DNA of 64,000 nt from Streptomyces spectabilis (GTDB lineage Bacteria > Actinomycetota > Actinomycetes > Streptomycetales > Streptomycetaceae), in assembly GCF_008704795.1 (NCBI RefSeq), contig NZ_CP023690.1, positions 4,040,501 through 4,104,500 of the forward strand, written 5' to 3'. Under the pieces are notes generated by a model. The model saw nothing but the letters and a program-made list of their open reading frames with translations. It made no database searches and was not told the DNA's origin. The position numbers and the translations under genes were made by a program. How positions within the stretch are numbered: the stretch's first letter is position 1; every line of letters begins with the position of its first letter. Below are positions 34,201 to 42,006 of this stretch, one piece after another.

Positions 34201-37037
34201 AGATCACGTACCTCCTCGGCTGGGGAGACGAGATGGGCGGCACCGAACTCGCCACGTACACCCAGGCGCTGCACCTCGCCGAGCGGCACGACGTGGAGGT
34301 CCTCTCGGTCTTCCGCACCCGGACCGAGCCGTTCTTCCCCGAGGCCCGGGGCCTGGCCGTGCGCTATCTGGTGGACCGCACGGCGACGCCCGAGCGCCCT
34401 GTGCGCGGCTCGCGGCTCGACGAGGGCGCGTGCCGGACGCTCGCCGCGCTGCCCAGCGAACTGATCGCACCGGCCTGGGAGTCGGCGTTCGACCGGCTCG
34501 CGGACGTGGAGCTGACGGCCGCGCTCACGGACCTGGACACGGACGTCCTGGTCACGACGACGCCCGCGCTGCTCGCCGCGGCCGCCCGGCTCGTGCCCGC
34601 GCGCGTGGTGACCGTGCACCAGGAGCACCGGCCGACCCAGCGCCGCGGCCCCTCCGGTGAGCCGCTGCTGCTCTTCGCGCCGCGCCTGGACGCCCTGGTG
34701 ACGCTGACGGAGCGGACCCGCGAGTGGATCGCGGAGTCCCTGGGCGCGACGGCGCCGGAGCTGGCGGTGATCCCCAACGCGGTCCCCGACGGCTTCCGGC
34801 CGCGCGCCGACGGCGGCAGCAAGGTCATCGTGATGGCCGCGCGGCTCACCGGCGAGAAGCGGGTCGACCACGCGGTCCGCGCGTTCGCGCGGCTCGCCGA
34901 CGCGCACCCGGACTGGACGCTGCGGATCTTCGGCGGCGGGCACAAGGAGCCGAGCCTGCGCCGCCTGGTGGACGCCTTCGGCCTCCAGGACCGCGTCGAA
35001 CTCCTCGGCCCCTGCCAGGACATGGCCGCCGAGTGGGCCAAGGCGGGCCTGACCCTGATGACGGCGGGCCACAACGAGGCGTTCCCGCTGGTGCTGCTCG
35101 AAGCCCTCGCGGCGGGCGTGCCGGTGATCGCCTACGACGTCCTGACGGGCCCCGCCGAGATCGTGCGGCACCGCGTGGACGGCCTCCTCGTGCCGCCGGG
35201 CGAGATCGAGCAGCTGGCCACCGCCATGGCCGAGTTGATGTCCGACGACGTCACCCGGCTCGCGTACGCGCGGGCCGCCCGCGAGGGCGTGTACGCGCGC
35301 TTCTCGTCCGAGCGCGTCACCGCGCTGTGGGAGGAGCTGTACGCGCGCCTCGTCGCGGGCCGCGACCGGCCGGAGCGGCTCGCGGAGCGCGCCGACCGGG
35401 TGGCGCTCGGCGTCGCCTCCGGCGGCCCGGGCTTCCGGCCGACCGCGCCGCACACCCTCAACGCCCCGGCGCCCGAGGACGAGCGGGCCCGCGAGGACGA
35501 GATCCTGGCCGCGCACGAGGGGCTGATCCGCTCGGTGGGGCGGCTCGCCGAGCAGCGCGACGACGTCCGCACCGCCCGCATGGCCGCCTGGAACCTGGAG
35601 CTGACCGCGGCCGCCCTGGAGGCGTGGGACGTCCCGTACGTCCTGGTGCGGACGAGCGGCGGCTCGACCGCGCACACCCTCGCCGTCGCGGACGACCACC
35701 GGGACGCCGCCCTGAAGGCGCTCGCCGACGCGCTGCACGGCCGGGCCGTGTACGCGGAGCTGGTGGCGCCACGCGACGCCGCGCCCGGCGTGGTGCTCGC
35801 CGAACGCCTCGACAGCGTCGGCGAGATGGCGGGCCTCAGGGTCTTCAAGCCGGTCACCACGACGACGCTCTCGCTGCGCCACGGCGTGCAGCAGGCGTGC
35901 ACGGTGGCGTTCTGGACGCGGACCGGCGAGCCGGAGGGCGGCGGGCGGGGGTGGCGGGCCCCGTTCGGGAGCACGCTCGCGGGCTCCGAGCTGCCCTCCC
36001 TCGCGCCCACCGCGCGGCTGCGGGTCGGCGAGCGGGAGTACCCGAGTGCCGAGGTGTTCACCCAGCTGCTCATGAAGGACGTCGACTTCCCCGTCGACGC
36101 CGTCTACACCTGGGTCGACGACACCGACCCGGCCTGGCGGGCGGCGCGCGCCGCCGCCCTGGGCGGCCCGGGCGACGGCGCGTCGGCCGACACCGGCGCG
36201 GTCCGCTTCCGCAACCGCGACGAACTCCGCTACTCGCTGCGGTCCCTCGCGATGTACGCGCCGTGGGTGCGGCACGTGTACCTGGTCACGGCGGGCCAGG
36301 TCCCGGCGTGGCTGGACGAGGACCACCCGGGCCTGACGGTGGTCGACCACCGCGACCTGTTCGCGGACCCGGACGCCTGTCTGCCGACGTTCAACTCGCA
36401 CGCCATCGAGACCCAGCTGCACCGGATCGACGGCCTGTCGGAGCACTTCCTGTACTTCAACGACGACATGTTCCTCGGCCGCCCCACGACCCCGGACACG
36501 TTCTTCCTGCCCTCGGGGCTCACCCGGTTCTTCTGGTCCTCGGTGTCCGTGCCCGACCTGCCGGTGTCCGCCGCCGACGAGGGCTATCTAGCCGCCGCGA
36601 AGAACAACCGGGCGCTGCTGCGCCGCGACTTCGGCCGCACCGCGACGCACTGCCTGCTGCACGTGCCGTACGCGCTGCGGCGCGACGTCCTCACGGAGCT
36701 GGCCGAACGGTACGGCGCCGAGCTCGCGGCGACGGCCCGCAACCCCTTCCGGGGCAACGGCGACCACTCCGTCGTCTCCTCGCTCCACCAGCACTACGCG
36801 TATCTGACGGGCCGGGCCGTGCCCGGCTCGCTCGCGTACGACTTCGTGGACATCGGCGCGCGCGCCGACCACGCCCGGCTCGGCCAGCTGCTCCAGTCCC
36901 GCAACAAGACCGCGTTCTGCGTCGGCGAGACGCCCGGCGGCGACGTGTCGGACGATGAGACGACCCTCGCCCTGCGGGCGTTCCTCACGGCCTACTTCCC
37001 CGTGCCGTCGCCCTACGAGCGGGGCGCCGGGGCCTAG
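34197..37037 (+). CDS. GT4 glycosyltransferase fused to Stealth-type hexose-1-phosphate transferase
   Basis: 946 residues. N-terminal GT-B glycosyltransferase (about 1-400): GGTELATYTQAL, VIPNAVPDGF, AARLTGEKRVDHAVRAF and the GT4 donor signature HNEAFPLVLLEALAAG. A linker domain follows (about 430-620). The C-terminal Stealth domain (about 625-935) has conserved region 1 FPVDAVYTWVDDTDPAW, region 2 RFRNRDELRYSLRSLAMYAP, region 3 HCLLHVPYALRRDVL and region 4 NPFRGNGDHSVVSSL. Stealth enzymes join sugars through phosphodiesters in capsules and wall polymers. The fusion suggests alternating glycosidic and sugar-phosphate linkage. Coupled to the upstream gene by ATGA; its TAG shares CTAG with the convergent regulator's stop. 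Confidence 0.9.
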   Translation: MKITYLLGWGDEMGGTELATYTQALHLAERHDVEVLSVFRTRTEPFFPEARGLAVRYLVDRTATPERPVRGSRLDEGACRTLAALPSELIAPAWESAFDRLADVELTAALTDLDTDVLVTTTPALLAAAARLVPARVVTVHQEHRPTQRRGPSGEPLLLFAPRLDALVTLTERTREWIAESLGATAPELAVIPNAVPDGFRPRADGGSKVIVMAARLTGEKRVDHAVRAFARLADAHPDWTLRIFGGGHKEPSLRRLVDAFGLQDRVELLGPCQDMAAEWAKAGLTLMTAGHNEAFPLVLLEALAAGVPVIAYDVLTGPAEIVRHRVDGLLVPPGEIEQLATAMAELMSDDVTRLAYARAAREGVYARFSSERVTALWEELYARLVAGRDRPERLAERADRVALGVASGGPGFRPTAPHTLNAPAPEDERAREDEILAAHEGLIRSVGRLAEQRDDVRTARMAAWNLELTAAALEAWDVPYVLVRTSGGSTAHTLAVADDHRDAALKALADALHGRAVYAELVAPRDAAPGVVLAERLDSVGEMAGLRVFKPVTTTTLSLRHGVQQACTVAFWTRTGEPEGGGRGWRAPFGSTLAGSELPSLAPTARLRVGEREYPSAEVFTQLLMKDVDFPVDAVYTWVDDTDPAWRAARAAALGGPGDGASADTGAVRFRNRDELRYSLRSLAMYAPWVRHVYLVTAGQVPAWLDEDHPGLTVVDHRDLFADPDACLPTFNSHAIETQLHRIDGLSEHFLYFNDDMFLGRPTTPDTFFLPSGLTRFFWSSVSVPDLPVSAADEGYLAAAKNNRALLRRDFGRTATHCLLHVPYALRRDVLTELAERYGAELAATARNPFRGNGDHSVVSSLHQHYAYLTGRAVPGSLAYDFVDIGARADHARLGQLLQSRNKTAFCVGETPGGDVSDDETTLALRAFLTAYFPVPSPYERGAGA

Positions 37038-37668
37038 GCCGCTGACACCTCGATGCCGTGGGCGAAGAGTGCGGCCTGGACGCGGTTGTCCACGCCGCAC
37101 TTCGCGTACACGGCACTGATGTACGACTTGACGGTCCCGGCGCTGAGGCCGAGCCTCCGTCCGATCTGCTGGTTCGTCAGACCCTCGCCGAGCAGGGCGA
37201 GGACCTCGCGCTCGCGCAGGGAGAGCGGGGCCCCGCCGTGCGCGTCGCGCGCCTCGGCCCGGGGCGTGGTGGCCCCGGTGCGGTGGATCCACGCGGCGGG
37301 CAGCACGGCGGCCCCGGAGGCCAGGGTGTGCACGGCGTGGGCGAGGGCGCGGACGTCGGCGTCCTCCGGGAGGTAGCCCGAGACCCCCGGGGCACGCCCA
37401 CGACGGTGGGCCGGGTGACGGCGGCCTCGCCGAGCAACGCGACGGGGACGCGGGGCGGTTCGCTGCCCCTGACCGCGTCGAGCAGCCGGTCGATGCCGGG
37501 CAGGGAGCGCGACGCCAGGACGACCGAGTCCGGCCTCGACCGCACCCGCGCGAGCACTCCGTCGACGTCTCCGTATGAGGTGACCGTGAACTCCCCGGCG
37601 TCCGCGAGGGACTGCGCGAGCCCCCTGCGGATCAAGGGGTGGTGGTGCGCGACCGTCACGTTCAGCAT
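37034..37668 (-). pseudogene. LuxR/NarL-type response regulator, frameshifted and lacking phospho-acceptor residues
   Basis: The 5' part (37668 to about 37390) encodes a receiver-like domain starting MLNVTVAHHHPLIRRGLAQS. The 3' part encodes a complete LuxR helix-turn-helix (LSLREREVLALLGEGLTNQQIG...GTVKSYISAVY). They are in different frames; adding one G to the CCCCGGGGG run at 37384-37392 restores VSGYLPEDADVRALAHAVH between them. Even when joined, the receiver is atypical: the acidic pair is HH and the phospho-Asp position is Ser (VVLASRSLPG). It is either a genuine pseudogene or a homopolymer sequencing error. It is divergent from the bacteriocin operon. Start ATG chosen for GGGGGAG upstream. 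Confidence 0.75.
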
Positions 37669-37746
37669 GGGCTCCCCCGAGCGATCCATTTAGTCAAGAA
37701 GTCGTCAATATGTGGTCGGGCTTCAACCTACCCCAGCGGCGCCGCG

Positions 37747-37774
37747 TTGACGTTCGGCGATGCGCTCGTATGAG
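37747..37774 (+). promoter_or_regulatory. Candidate promoter of the bacteriocin operon
   Basis: TTGACG (37747-37752), 16 nt, TATGAG (37769-37774). If used, the transcript has a leader of roughly 215 nt containing the hairpin at 37925. Recognition is by consensus only. Confidence 0.35.
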
Positions 37775-37920
37775 CCCGCGGACAACTCCTAGGCGTATGT
37801 CCGGATTTAACACCCCTACGCATCGGTAACTGCCGAACGGCCCCGTCAACAGGCAGTAGGTCGCTCCGGGGAACCCGCACAAGATCGTTACCGGGTCCGG
37901 CGCTCTCGCCGGCCCGGAAC

Positions 37921-37963
37921 CGGACGTGCCCGCCCCGCGCCAATCGGGGCGGGCACGCGTCCG
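37921..37963 (+). promoter_or_regulatory. Leader hairpin just upstream of the bacteriocin precursor
   Basis: Perfect 13-bp arms CGTGCCCGCCCCG (37925-37937) and CGGGGCGGGCACG (37945-37957) with a 7-nt loop; CGGA/TCCG extends it past a 2-nt bulge. It ends 39 nt before the ATG. It could be an attenuator, an mRNA-stabilising structure or the terminator of an unseen leader. Confidence 0.6.
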
Positions 37964-37996
37964 ATCGTAATGAATCGATCCAAAGGAACACGCGAC

Positions 37997-38278
37997 ATGA
38001 ACCGCTCGGCCACCCGCCGTCCCCTGACCACCGCCGCCGTCGCCGCCACCGTCTTCGGCGCCTTCATGGTGGCCGCCACGGCCACCCCGTTCTTCCTGAA
38101 GAACGTGCTCAACATGAGCAAGGACTCCGCCTCGGTCGTCTACCAGTCGATCATGACGGGCATGGACGTCGCCTCGGCGATCGGCCTGGTCTCCGGCGGC
38201 CTGGCCGTCGGCTCCGTGATCATCTGGGGCGTCAAGCAGGCCATCAAGAAGGGCGGCAAGAAGGCCGTCATCGCCTAA
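37997..38278 (+). CDS. Circular bacteriocin precursor (circularin A/uberolysin family)
   Basis: 93 residues, ATG at 37997 with AAAGGA upstream. The N-terminal third (about 1-33) is a leader with RSATRR and a hydrophobic run. The rest is a cationic, helix-rich, Cys-free peptide. Its end VKQAIKKGGKKAVIA matches carnocyclin A (VKAAIAKQGIKKAIQL) and amylocyclicin (AKTMIKKYGKKYAAAW); VSGGLAVGS matches LGGVTVGLS. I predict a mature ring of about 56-62 residues, starting near Leu34 and closing on Ala93. It would kill related Gram-positive bacteria by membrane permeabilisation. The neighbouring SpoIIM/DUF95, membrane and ABC genes support this. The exact cleavage site is not readable. Confidence 0.82.
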   Translation: MNRSATRRPLTTAAVAATVFGAFMVAATATPFFLKNVLNMSKDSASVVYQSIMTGMDVASAIGLVSGGLAVGSVIIWGVKQAIKKGGKKAVIA

Positions 38279-38298
38279 GTCCCAAGGCAGCGCATCCG

Positions 38299-38328
38299 GC
38301 CGGGACCTCGCAGGCGCGGGGTCCCGGC
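38299..38328 (+). terminator. Attenuating hairpin between bacteriocin precursor and the rest of the operon
   Basis: 12-bp arms (38299-38310 and 38317-38328, one wobble) with a 6-nt loop, 20 nt after the precursor stop. There is no T-run. It is the expected place for partial termination that gives more precursor than maturation proteins. Confidence 0.6.
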
Positions 38329-38372
38329 GGGACCGACCGACGGCACCACACGACGCGGAGAGGCGGGGGCGG

Positions 38373-38966
38373 ATGGATACGACGACCGGGCCGATCGCCC
38401 GGCCCGCGGCCATGGGCGGATGGAAGTCCGCGCTTGCGGGGCTCTTCCGGCGGCAGTGGCCCGCCGTGGTCAGCGGCGCCCTCCTGTGGCTCGCCGCGTT
38501 CGGCGCGGGCTGGTGGTTCGCGCCCGCGGACCCGACCGGGGTGAGCCGTGCCCCCAAGCAGGCCGACTGGGGCCTGTTCGCGGAGATCCTCGCGCGGAAC
38601 GTCGGCGTCTCCGCGGCCCTCTTCCTCGGCGTCGCCACGCTCGGCGTGATGACGATCCCGCTCACGCTCCTGACCGGCACGCTCGCCGGTTACTACTGGG
38701 GCCAGGGCAGCGCCGTCCTCGGCACGCGGGGCGTCGTACGGCACCTGCTGCCGCACATGCCGCTCGAACTGGCCTGCCTCGCGCTCGCCGCGGCGGCCGG
38801 TCTCGTACCCCTGGTGACGTGGGCGCGCGCCGGACTCGGACGGCGGCCCGCGGGTGAGCTGACCGCGCGGGGCCGGTTCGGCTTCCAGGACGCGTGCCTG
38901 CTGTGGGGCGTGTCCCTTGCGGGCCTGACGGTGGCGGCGGCGGTGGAGACATGGGTGAGCACATGA
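38373..38966 (+). CDS. SpoIIM/DUF95-family membrane protein of the bacteriocin cluster
   Basis: 197 residues, ATG at 38373 with a purine-rich GGAGAGGCGGGGG upstream. About five membrane helices. The region FAEILARNVGVSAALFLGVATLGVMT followed by LTGTLAGYYWGQGS and HLLPHMPLELACLALAAA fits the SpoIIM (DUF95) fold: N near the first helix, PHxPxE before the next. DUF95 proteins are a hallmark of circular bacteriocin clusters, where they are needed for maturation, export or immunity. Its stop overlaps the ATG of the 41-residue ORF (ATGA). Confidence 0.82.
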   Translation: MDTTTGPIARPAAMGGWKSALAGLFRRQWPAVVSGALLWLAAFGAGWWFAPADPTGVSRAPKQADWGLFAEILARNVGVSAALFLGVATLGVMTIPLTLLTGTLAGYYWGQGSAVLGTRGVVRHLLPHMPLELACLALAAAAGLVPLVTWARAGLGRRPAGELTARGRFGFQDACLLWGVSLAGLTVAAAVETWVST

Positions 38967-39088
38967 CGGCGGGGGCGCCTGGAGCAACTGGGATCACTAG
39001 AGCTACTGGGGCTACTGGGACTACTGGAGGTCCGTGGCCATCGGTGCGATTTGCGAGACGGACGGTACGACGGGGATGGGTGGCATGA
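38963..39088 (+). CDS. Putative 41-residue coupled ORF, Gly-X-Y-like and cationic
   Basis: The ATG at 38963 forms ATGA with the SpoIIM stop, and its own TGA forms ATGA with the next gene's ATG at 39085. The peptide begins with collagen-like triplets (GAP GAT GIT RAT GAT GTT) and ends in a basic segment (RFARRTVRRGWVA). Codons such as ACT, GGA, AGA, CGA and GTA are far from the genome norm. Circular bacteriocin clusters often carry a tiny cationic immunity peptide, but those are hydrophobic and this is not. It may be an unusual peptide gene or merely the coupling region between two real genes. Confidence 0.4.
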   Translation: MTAGAPGATGITRATGATGTTGGPWPSVRFARRTVRRGWVA

Positions 39089-39777
39089 CCGAGACGAGCG
39101 GCAGCACCAGGGCGACCGGTACGGCGGGCCTTCCCGCCTACGAGGACGACGCCCCAGGAGCGCCCGACGCACCCGGCACACCCGAAGCACCCGACGGCGG
39201 CGCGGGCTTCGGGCAGCGGCTCGTGACCCGGCGCGGGCACGCCCTGGGCGTGAGTGCGCTGGTCGTCGCCACGGCCGCGTTCAGCGTGCCGCTGTGGGGC
39301 GAGATCCACGACCGGGTCGTGGAGCGCCTCGACACCGCGTCCGAGGGCGCCGTCGGCATCGGCACCAGCATCGCCTGGTGCACCAGCCTGCTCGCCAACG
39401 TCCTGACGCTCGGCCTGCTCGGCGTCCTCGTGGGCGCCCTCGGCGCGGTCGCCACGCGGCACCTGCCGCTGCCCGGCGCCCTGAACACCGCGACCGAGCC
39501 CGGCGACTTCACCCGGCCGCGGCGGGCGTTCACGCTCGGCTGGGTCGCCTTCGTCCTCGCCAAGCTCACCGTCTGGACCGCGGCGGGCCTCGCGCTCGGC
39601 CACGACGTCTCACGGGCCGTGCCCACGGTGACGCACCTCGACGCCTATCTGCCCCTGCTGCCCTGCGCGCTGCTGCTCGCGGCCCGCGCCGCCGGGTCCG
39701 CGTGGCCGCGCGCCGCCGCGACCGCCGCCGCGGTCACCGCCGTCTACGCCACCGCGCTCTGGCTGCTCCCCTCCTGA
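39085..39777 (+). CDS. Membrane protein of the bacteriocin cluster, unknown family
   Basis: 230 residues from the ATG at 39085, preceded by GGGGATGGG; upstream in-frame starts would add only low-complexity sequence. The first ~50 residues are a Pro/Ala/Asp-rich cytoplasmic tail. Five hydrophobic segments follow (near 60-80, 100-128, 152-172, 190-205 and 210-228). I recognise no domain. Its position between SpoIIM and the ABC genes suggests a part in maturation, export or immunity of the bacteriocin. Confidence 0.75.
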   Translation: MTETSGSTRATGTAGLPAYEDDAPGAPDAPGTPEAPDGGAGFGQRLVTRRGHALGVSALVVATAAFSVPLWGEIHDRVVERLDTASEGAVGIGTSIAWCTSLLANVLTLGLLGVLVGALGAVATRHLPLPGALNTATEPGDFTRPRRAFTLGWVAFVLAKLTVWTAAGLALGHDVSRAVPTVTHLDAYLPLLPCALLLAARAAGSAWPRAAATAAAVTAVYATALWLLPS

Positions 39778-39793
39778 ACCGCTCCGGAGAACC

Positions 39794-40312
39794 ATGTTGC
39801 ACCGCCTCTTCTTCGCCACCCTGGGAAACCCCCGGCTCCTCCAGTTCGCGCTGCGCTGCTGGACCGTGGTCGTGGACGGCATCGCCCGGCCCGGGGTGCG
39901 GATCGCGGGCGGTGTGCTCGCGGCGGCCGCCGGGGTGTGCGCGGTGGCGTACTTCGCCGCGTTCCGGGCCACGGCCGACGCGACGCGGCGGGCCGTCGAG
40001 GCCTCGGCCGACCTGAGCGGCGACCCCGACGACGTGCTGGACGTCCTCCAGCTGCTCAGCGTCGTCTGGCTGATCAGCGGCGTGGTGCTCGTCGCCGTCG
40101 GCCTGCTGGTCGCCGTGGCCCGCTGGGGCAGCGTCCTGATGATCGTCGGCGGGGTGCTGTGGTGGGCCCCGCTCGGCGTCCTCGGCCTGTATCTGCCGTC
40201 CGCGACGGCGCCCAAGCTGCTCGCCGCGGCCTTCGTCGCGCTGATCGTGCCCGCCACCGTGCTCTGCCCCGCCGAGCGGTTCGGCGGGGCCCGCGCCGGT
40301 GGGACGGCATGA
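39794..40312 (+). CDS. Membrane protein of the bacteriocin cluster, unknown family
   Basis: 172 residues, ATG at 39794 after CGGAGAACC, 16 nt behind the previous stop. There are about four helices: RIAGGVLAAAAGVCAVAYFA, a loop with DLSGDPDDVLDVLQ, then LLSVVWLISGVVLVAVGLL, SVLMIVGGVLWWAPLGVLGL and a last one with LLAAAFVALIVPAT. No known domain. The stop overlaps the next ATG (ATGA). Probably a small partner of the large membrane protein that follows. Confidence 0.75.
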   Translation: MLHRLFFATLGNPRLLQFALRCWTVVVDGIARPGVRIAGGVLAAAAGVCAVAYFAAFRATADATRRAVEASADLSGDPDDVLDVLQLLSVVWLISGVVLVAVGLLVAVARWGSVLMIVGGVLWWAPLGVLGLYLPSATAPKLLAAAFVALIVPATVLCPAERFGGARAGGTA

Positions 40313-42006
40313 CGGCCCGCCCTGGCGGCAGCTGGCCGCGCACCGTCTTCGCCCTGTGGCTCGCCGACACCCGGCGGCGGCTCAACCTCCTCGCCGGTAC
40401 GGGCCCCGCGGCGCGGCGCCGCCGCGGCGCCGCGCGCGTCGTCGTCTGCGCGGGCGCGGCCGCGGTGCTCGGCACCCTGGTCGTGCTCGGCCGCACCCTC
40501 GGCGTCCTGGCGCCGCCGGGCCCCGGACTCCGTACGGACCTGGCCACGTGGACCTGGACGCCCGTGGCCCTGTGGTTCCTCTTCCAGCTCTTCAGCGCGG
40601 AACCGGCGAAGGCCCGCGCCCTGGTGAGCCCGCCCGACGCGAGCGTGCTGCGGACGCTGCCGGTGTCCCGCGCGCAGCTCGTGACCGCCCGGCTCGTCGT
40701 CCCGGCGGCCGGGACCGCGCTCGGCCTGCTCACCGCCGCGGCCGCGGTCGCCGTGCCGTGGCTCGCGGCCGGGCCCGAGGGGCACGACGCCCTGCCGGTC
40801 CTCGCCGTGCACGCAGTGGGCGCGGCGGTGACCGGGGTCGCCCTGCGCACGGCCCTGGTGACGGCGCTCATGGTGCGCGTGGTGCGCGTGCCGCAGCTGC
40901 CGCGCCTGGCCGTCGCCCTGGTGGGCGGGGGCCTGGTCGGCGTCGTGGCCGCGCCGTTCGTGCGCGCGCTCGGGGGCGGCTCCGGGCCGACCGAACAGGA
41001 CGTGGCCCGCCTCCTGGGCGACGCCGTGACGGCCTCGCGCCCCCGGCTGTGGACGGAGCTGCACGAGCCGGGCGCCCTGGTCGTGGCCGCCGCCGGATAC
41101 GCCGCGCTCACCCTGCTCCTCGCCGTCTTCGCCGTGCTGCGGGTGCGGGCCACGGTCCGCCGCGACGCGCACGCGGGCCCGGCCGCCCGCGCGGCGACCG
41201 GCTCCACCGGGGTCTGGCCCGCGTCGCCGTACCGCGCGGTGTGGCGTGTGACCCGCCTTCGCCTGCTGCGCGGGCACCCGGAGACCGTCGGCGGCCTGCT
41301 GCGGCTCCAGCGGTGCGGCGTGTTCGCCGGGGCGGTCTGCGCGGCCGTCGTGGTGACGAACGGTCAGCCGGTGTGGCAGCTGCCCCCGGCCGCCGTCGGC
41401 GCCCTGTTCGTGGCGGTCGCGCTGATCACGACGAGCGAGGTCGTGCAGGTCTGCGGCATCGAGGCGGACCGGGAGTGCTGGGACGCGCTGCGCCAGTCGC
41501 CGCGCCCCACCGGCACCTGGGTGGCGGCGAAGGCGTGGACGGCCACCGCCGCGGTCGGCGCGGCGATCGGCCCGTTCGCCCTGGGCGCGGCCGCGCTGTG
41601 CGGGGTGCGCGGCGCGGCCGCCTGGACCCAGACCCTGCTCGCCCTCGCCGCCGTGGCCTGCGGCGCGGGCTGCGCCACGGTCCTCACCTATTTCTGCGTG
41701 CCGCGCGCCGAGGCGTTCGCCGACGGCCGGGTGACGCGGGCCCCGGCCGCGGACGTCACGGAGGGCGTGTTCGTGGCCCTGCTCACCGTGCCGGTCACGG
41801 CGGGCGCGGGGCTCTGCCAGGCCCTCGCCGAGGGCACCGCGGCCCGCCTCGCGCACGCCGTGCTGCTCGCCGCCGCGCTCGCGGGCGCCTGGGCCGCGCT
41901 GCGCGCCGTCGCCGCCCGCGACCTGGCAGGCCCCAAGGCGGCACCCGCCGCCCCGGCGGCCGCCGCCTCCCCCGTCCACCAGCAGAGAGCCGGAGCGCCG
42001 CAGTGA
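40309..42006 (+). CDS. Large polytopic membrane protein, probable ABC permease subunit
   Basis: 565 residues with about twelve hydrophobic segments and a basic cytoplasmic centre (near 280-335). It has no nucleotide-binding motif of its own. Its stop overlaps the GTG start of an ABC ATPase gene (GTGA), the arrangement usual for a permease and its ATPase. I infer that it is the membrane part of the transporter energised by the 42003-42614 product, exporting the bacteriocin or protecting the cell. I cannot name the family with certainty. Confidence 0.75.
   Translation: MTARPGGSWPRTVFALWLADTRRRLNLLAGTGPAARRRRGAARVVVCAGAAAVLGTLVVLGRTLGVLAPPGPGLRTDLATWTWTPVALWFLFQLFSAEPAKARALVSPPDASVLRTLPVSRAQLVTARLVVPAAGTALGLLTAAAAVAVPWLAAGPEGHDALPVLAVHAVGAAVTGVALRTALVTALMVRVVRVPQLPRLAVALVGGGLVGVVAAPFVRALGGGSGPTEQDVARLLGDAVTASRPRLWTELHEPGALVVAAAGYAALTLLLAVFAVLRVRATVRRDAHAGPAARAATGSTGVWPASPYRAVWRVTRLRLLRGHPETVGGLLRLQRCGVFAGAVCAAVVVTNGQPVWQLPPAAVGALFVAVALITTSEVVQVCGIEADRECWDALRQSPRPTGTWVAAKAWTATAAVGAAIGPFALGAAALCGVRGAAAWTQTLLALAAVACGAGCATVLTYFCVPRAEAFADGRVTRAPAADVTEGVFVALLTVPVTAGAGLCQALAEGTAARLAHAVLLAAALAGAWAALRAVAARDLAGPKAAPAAPAAAASPVHQQRAGAPQ

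Larger units (their letters stand above)
37669..37996. other. 328-bp divergent region upstream of the bacteriocin precursor
   Basis: Relatively A+T-rich for this genome, with no gene. It holds a candidate rightward promoter (37747-37774), a strong hairpin (37925-37957) and the ribosome-binding site AAAGGA before the ATG at 37997. The leftward regulator's promoter must also be here. Confidence 0.5.

Noticed and set aside
37997..38278. Lanthipeptide or other Cys/Ser-modified RiPP precursor, or a holin
   Set aside because: The core has no Cys and no adjacent LanB/LanM/radical SAM gene. The C-terminal match to circular bacteriocins and the DUF95 neighbour fit better than a phage holin, and no phage genes are present.
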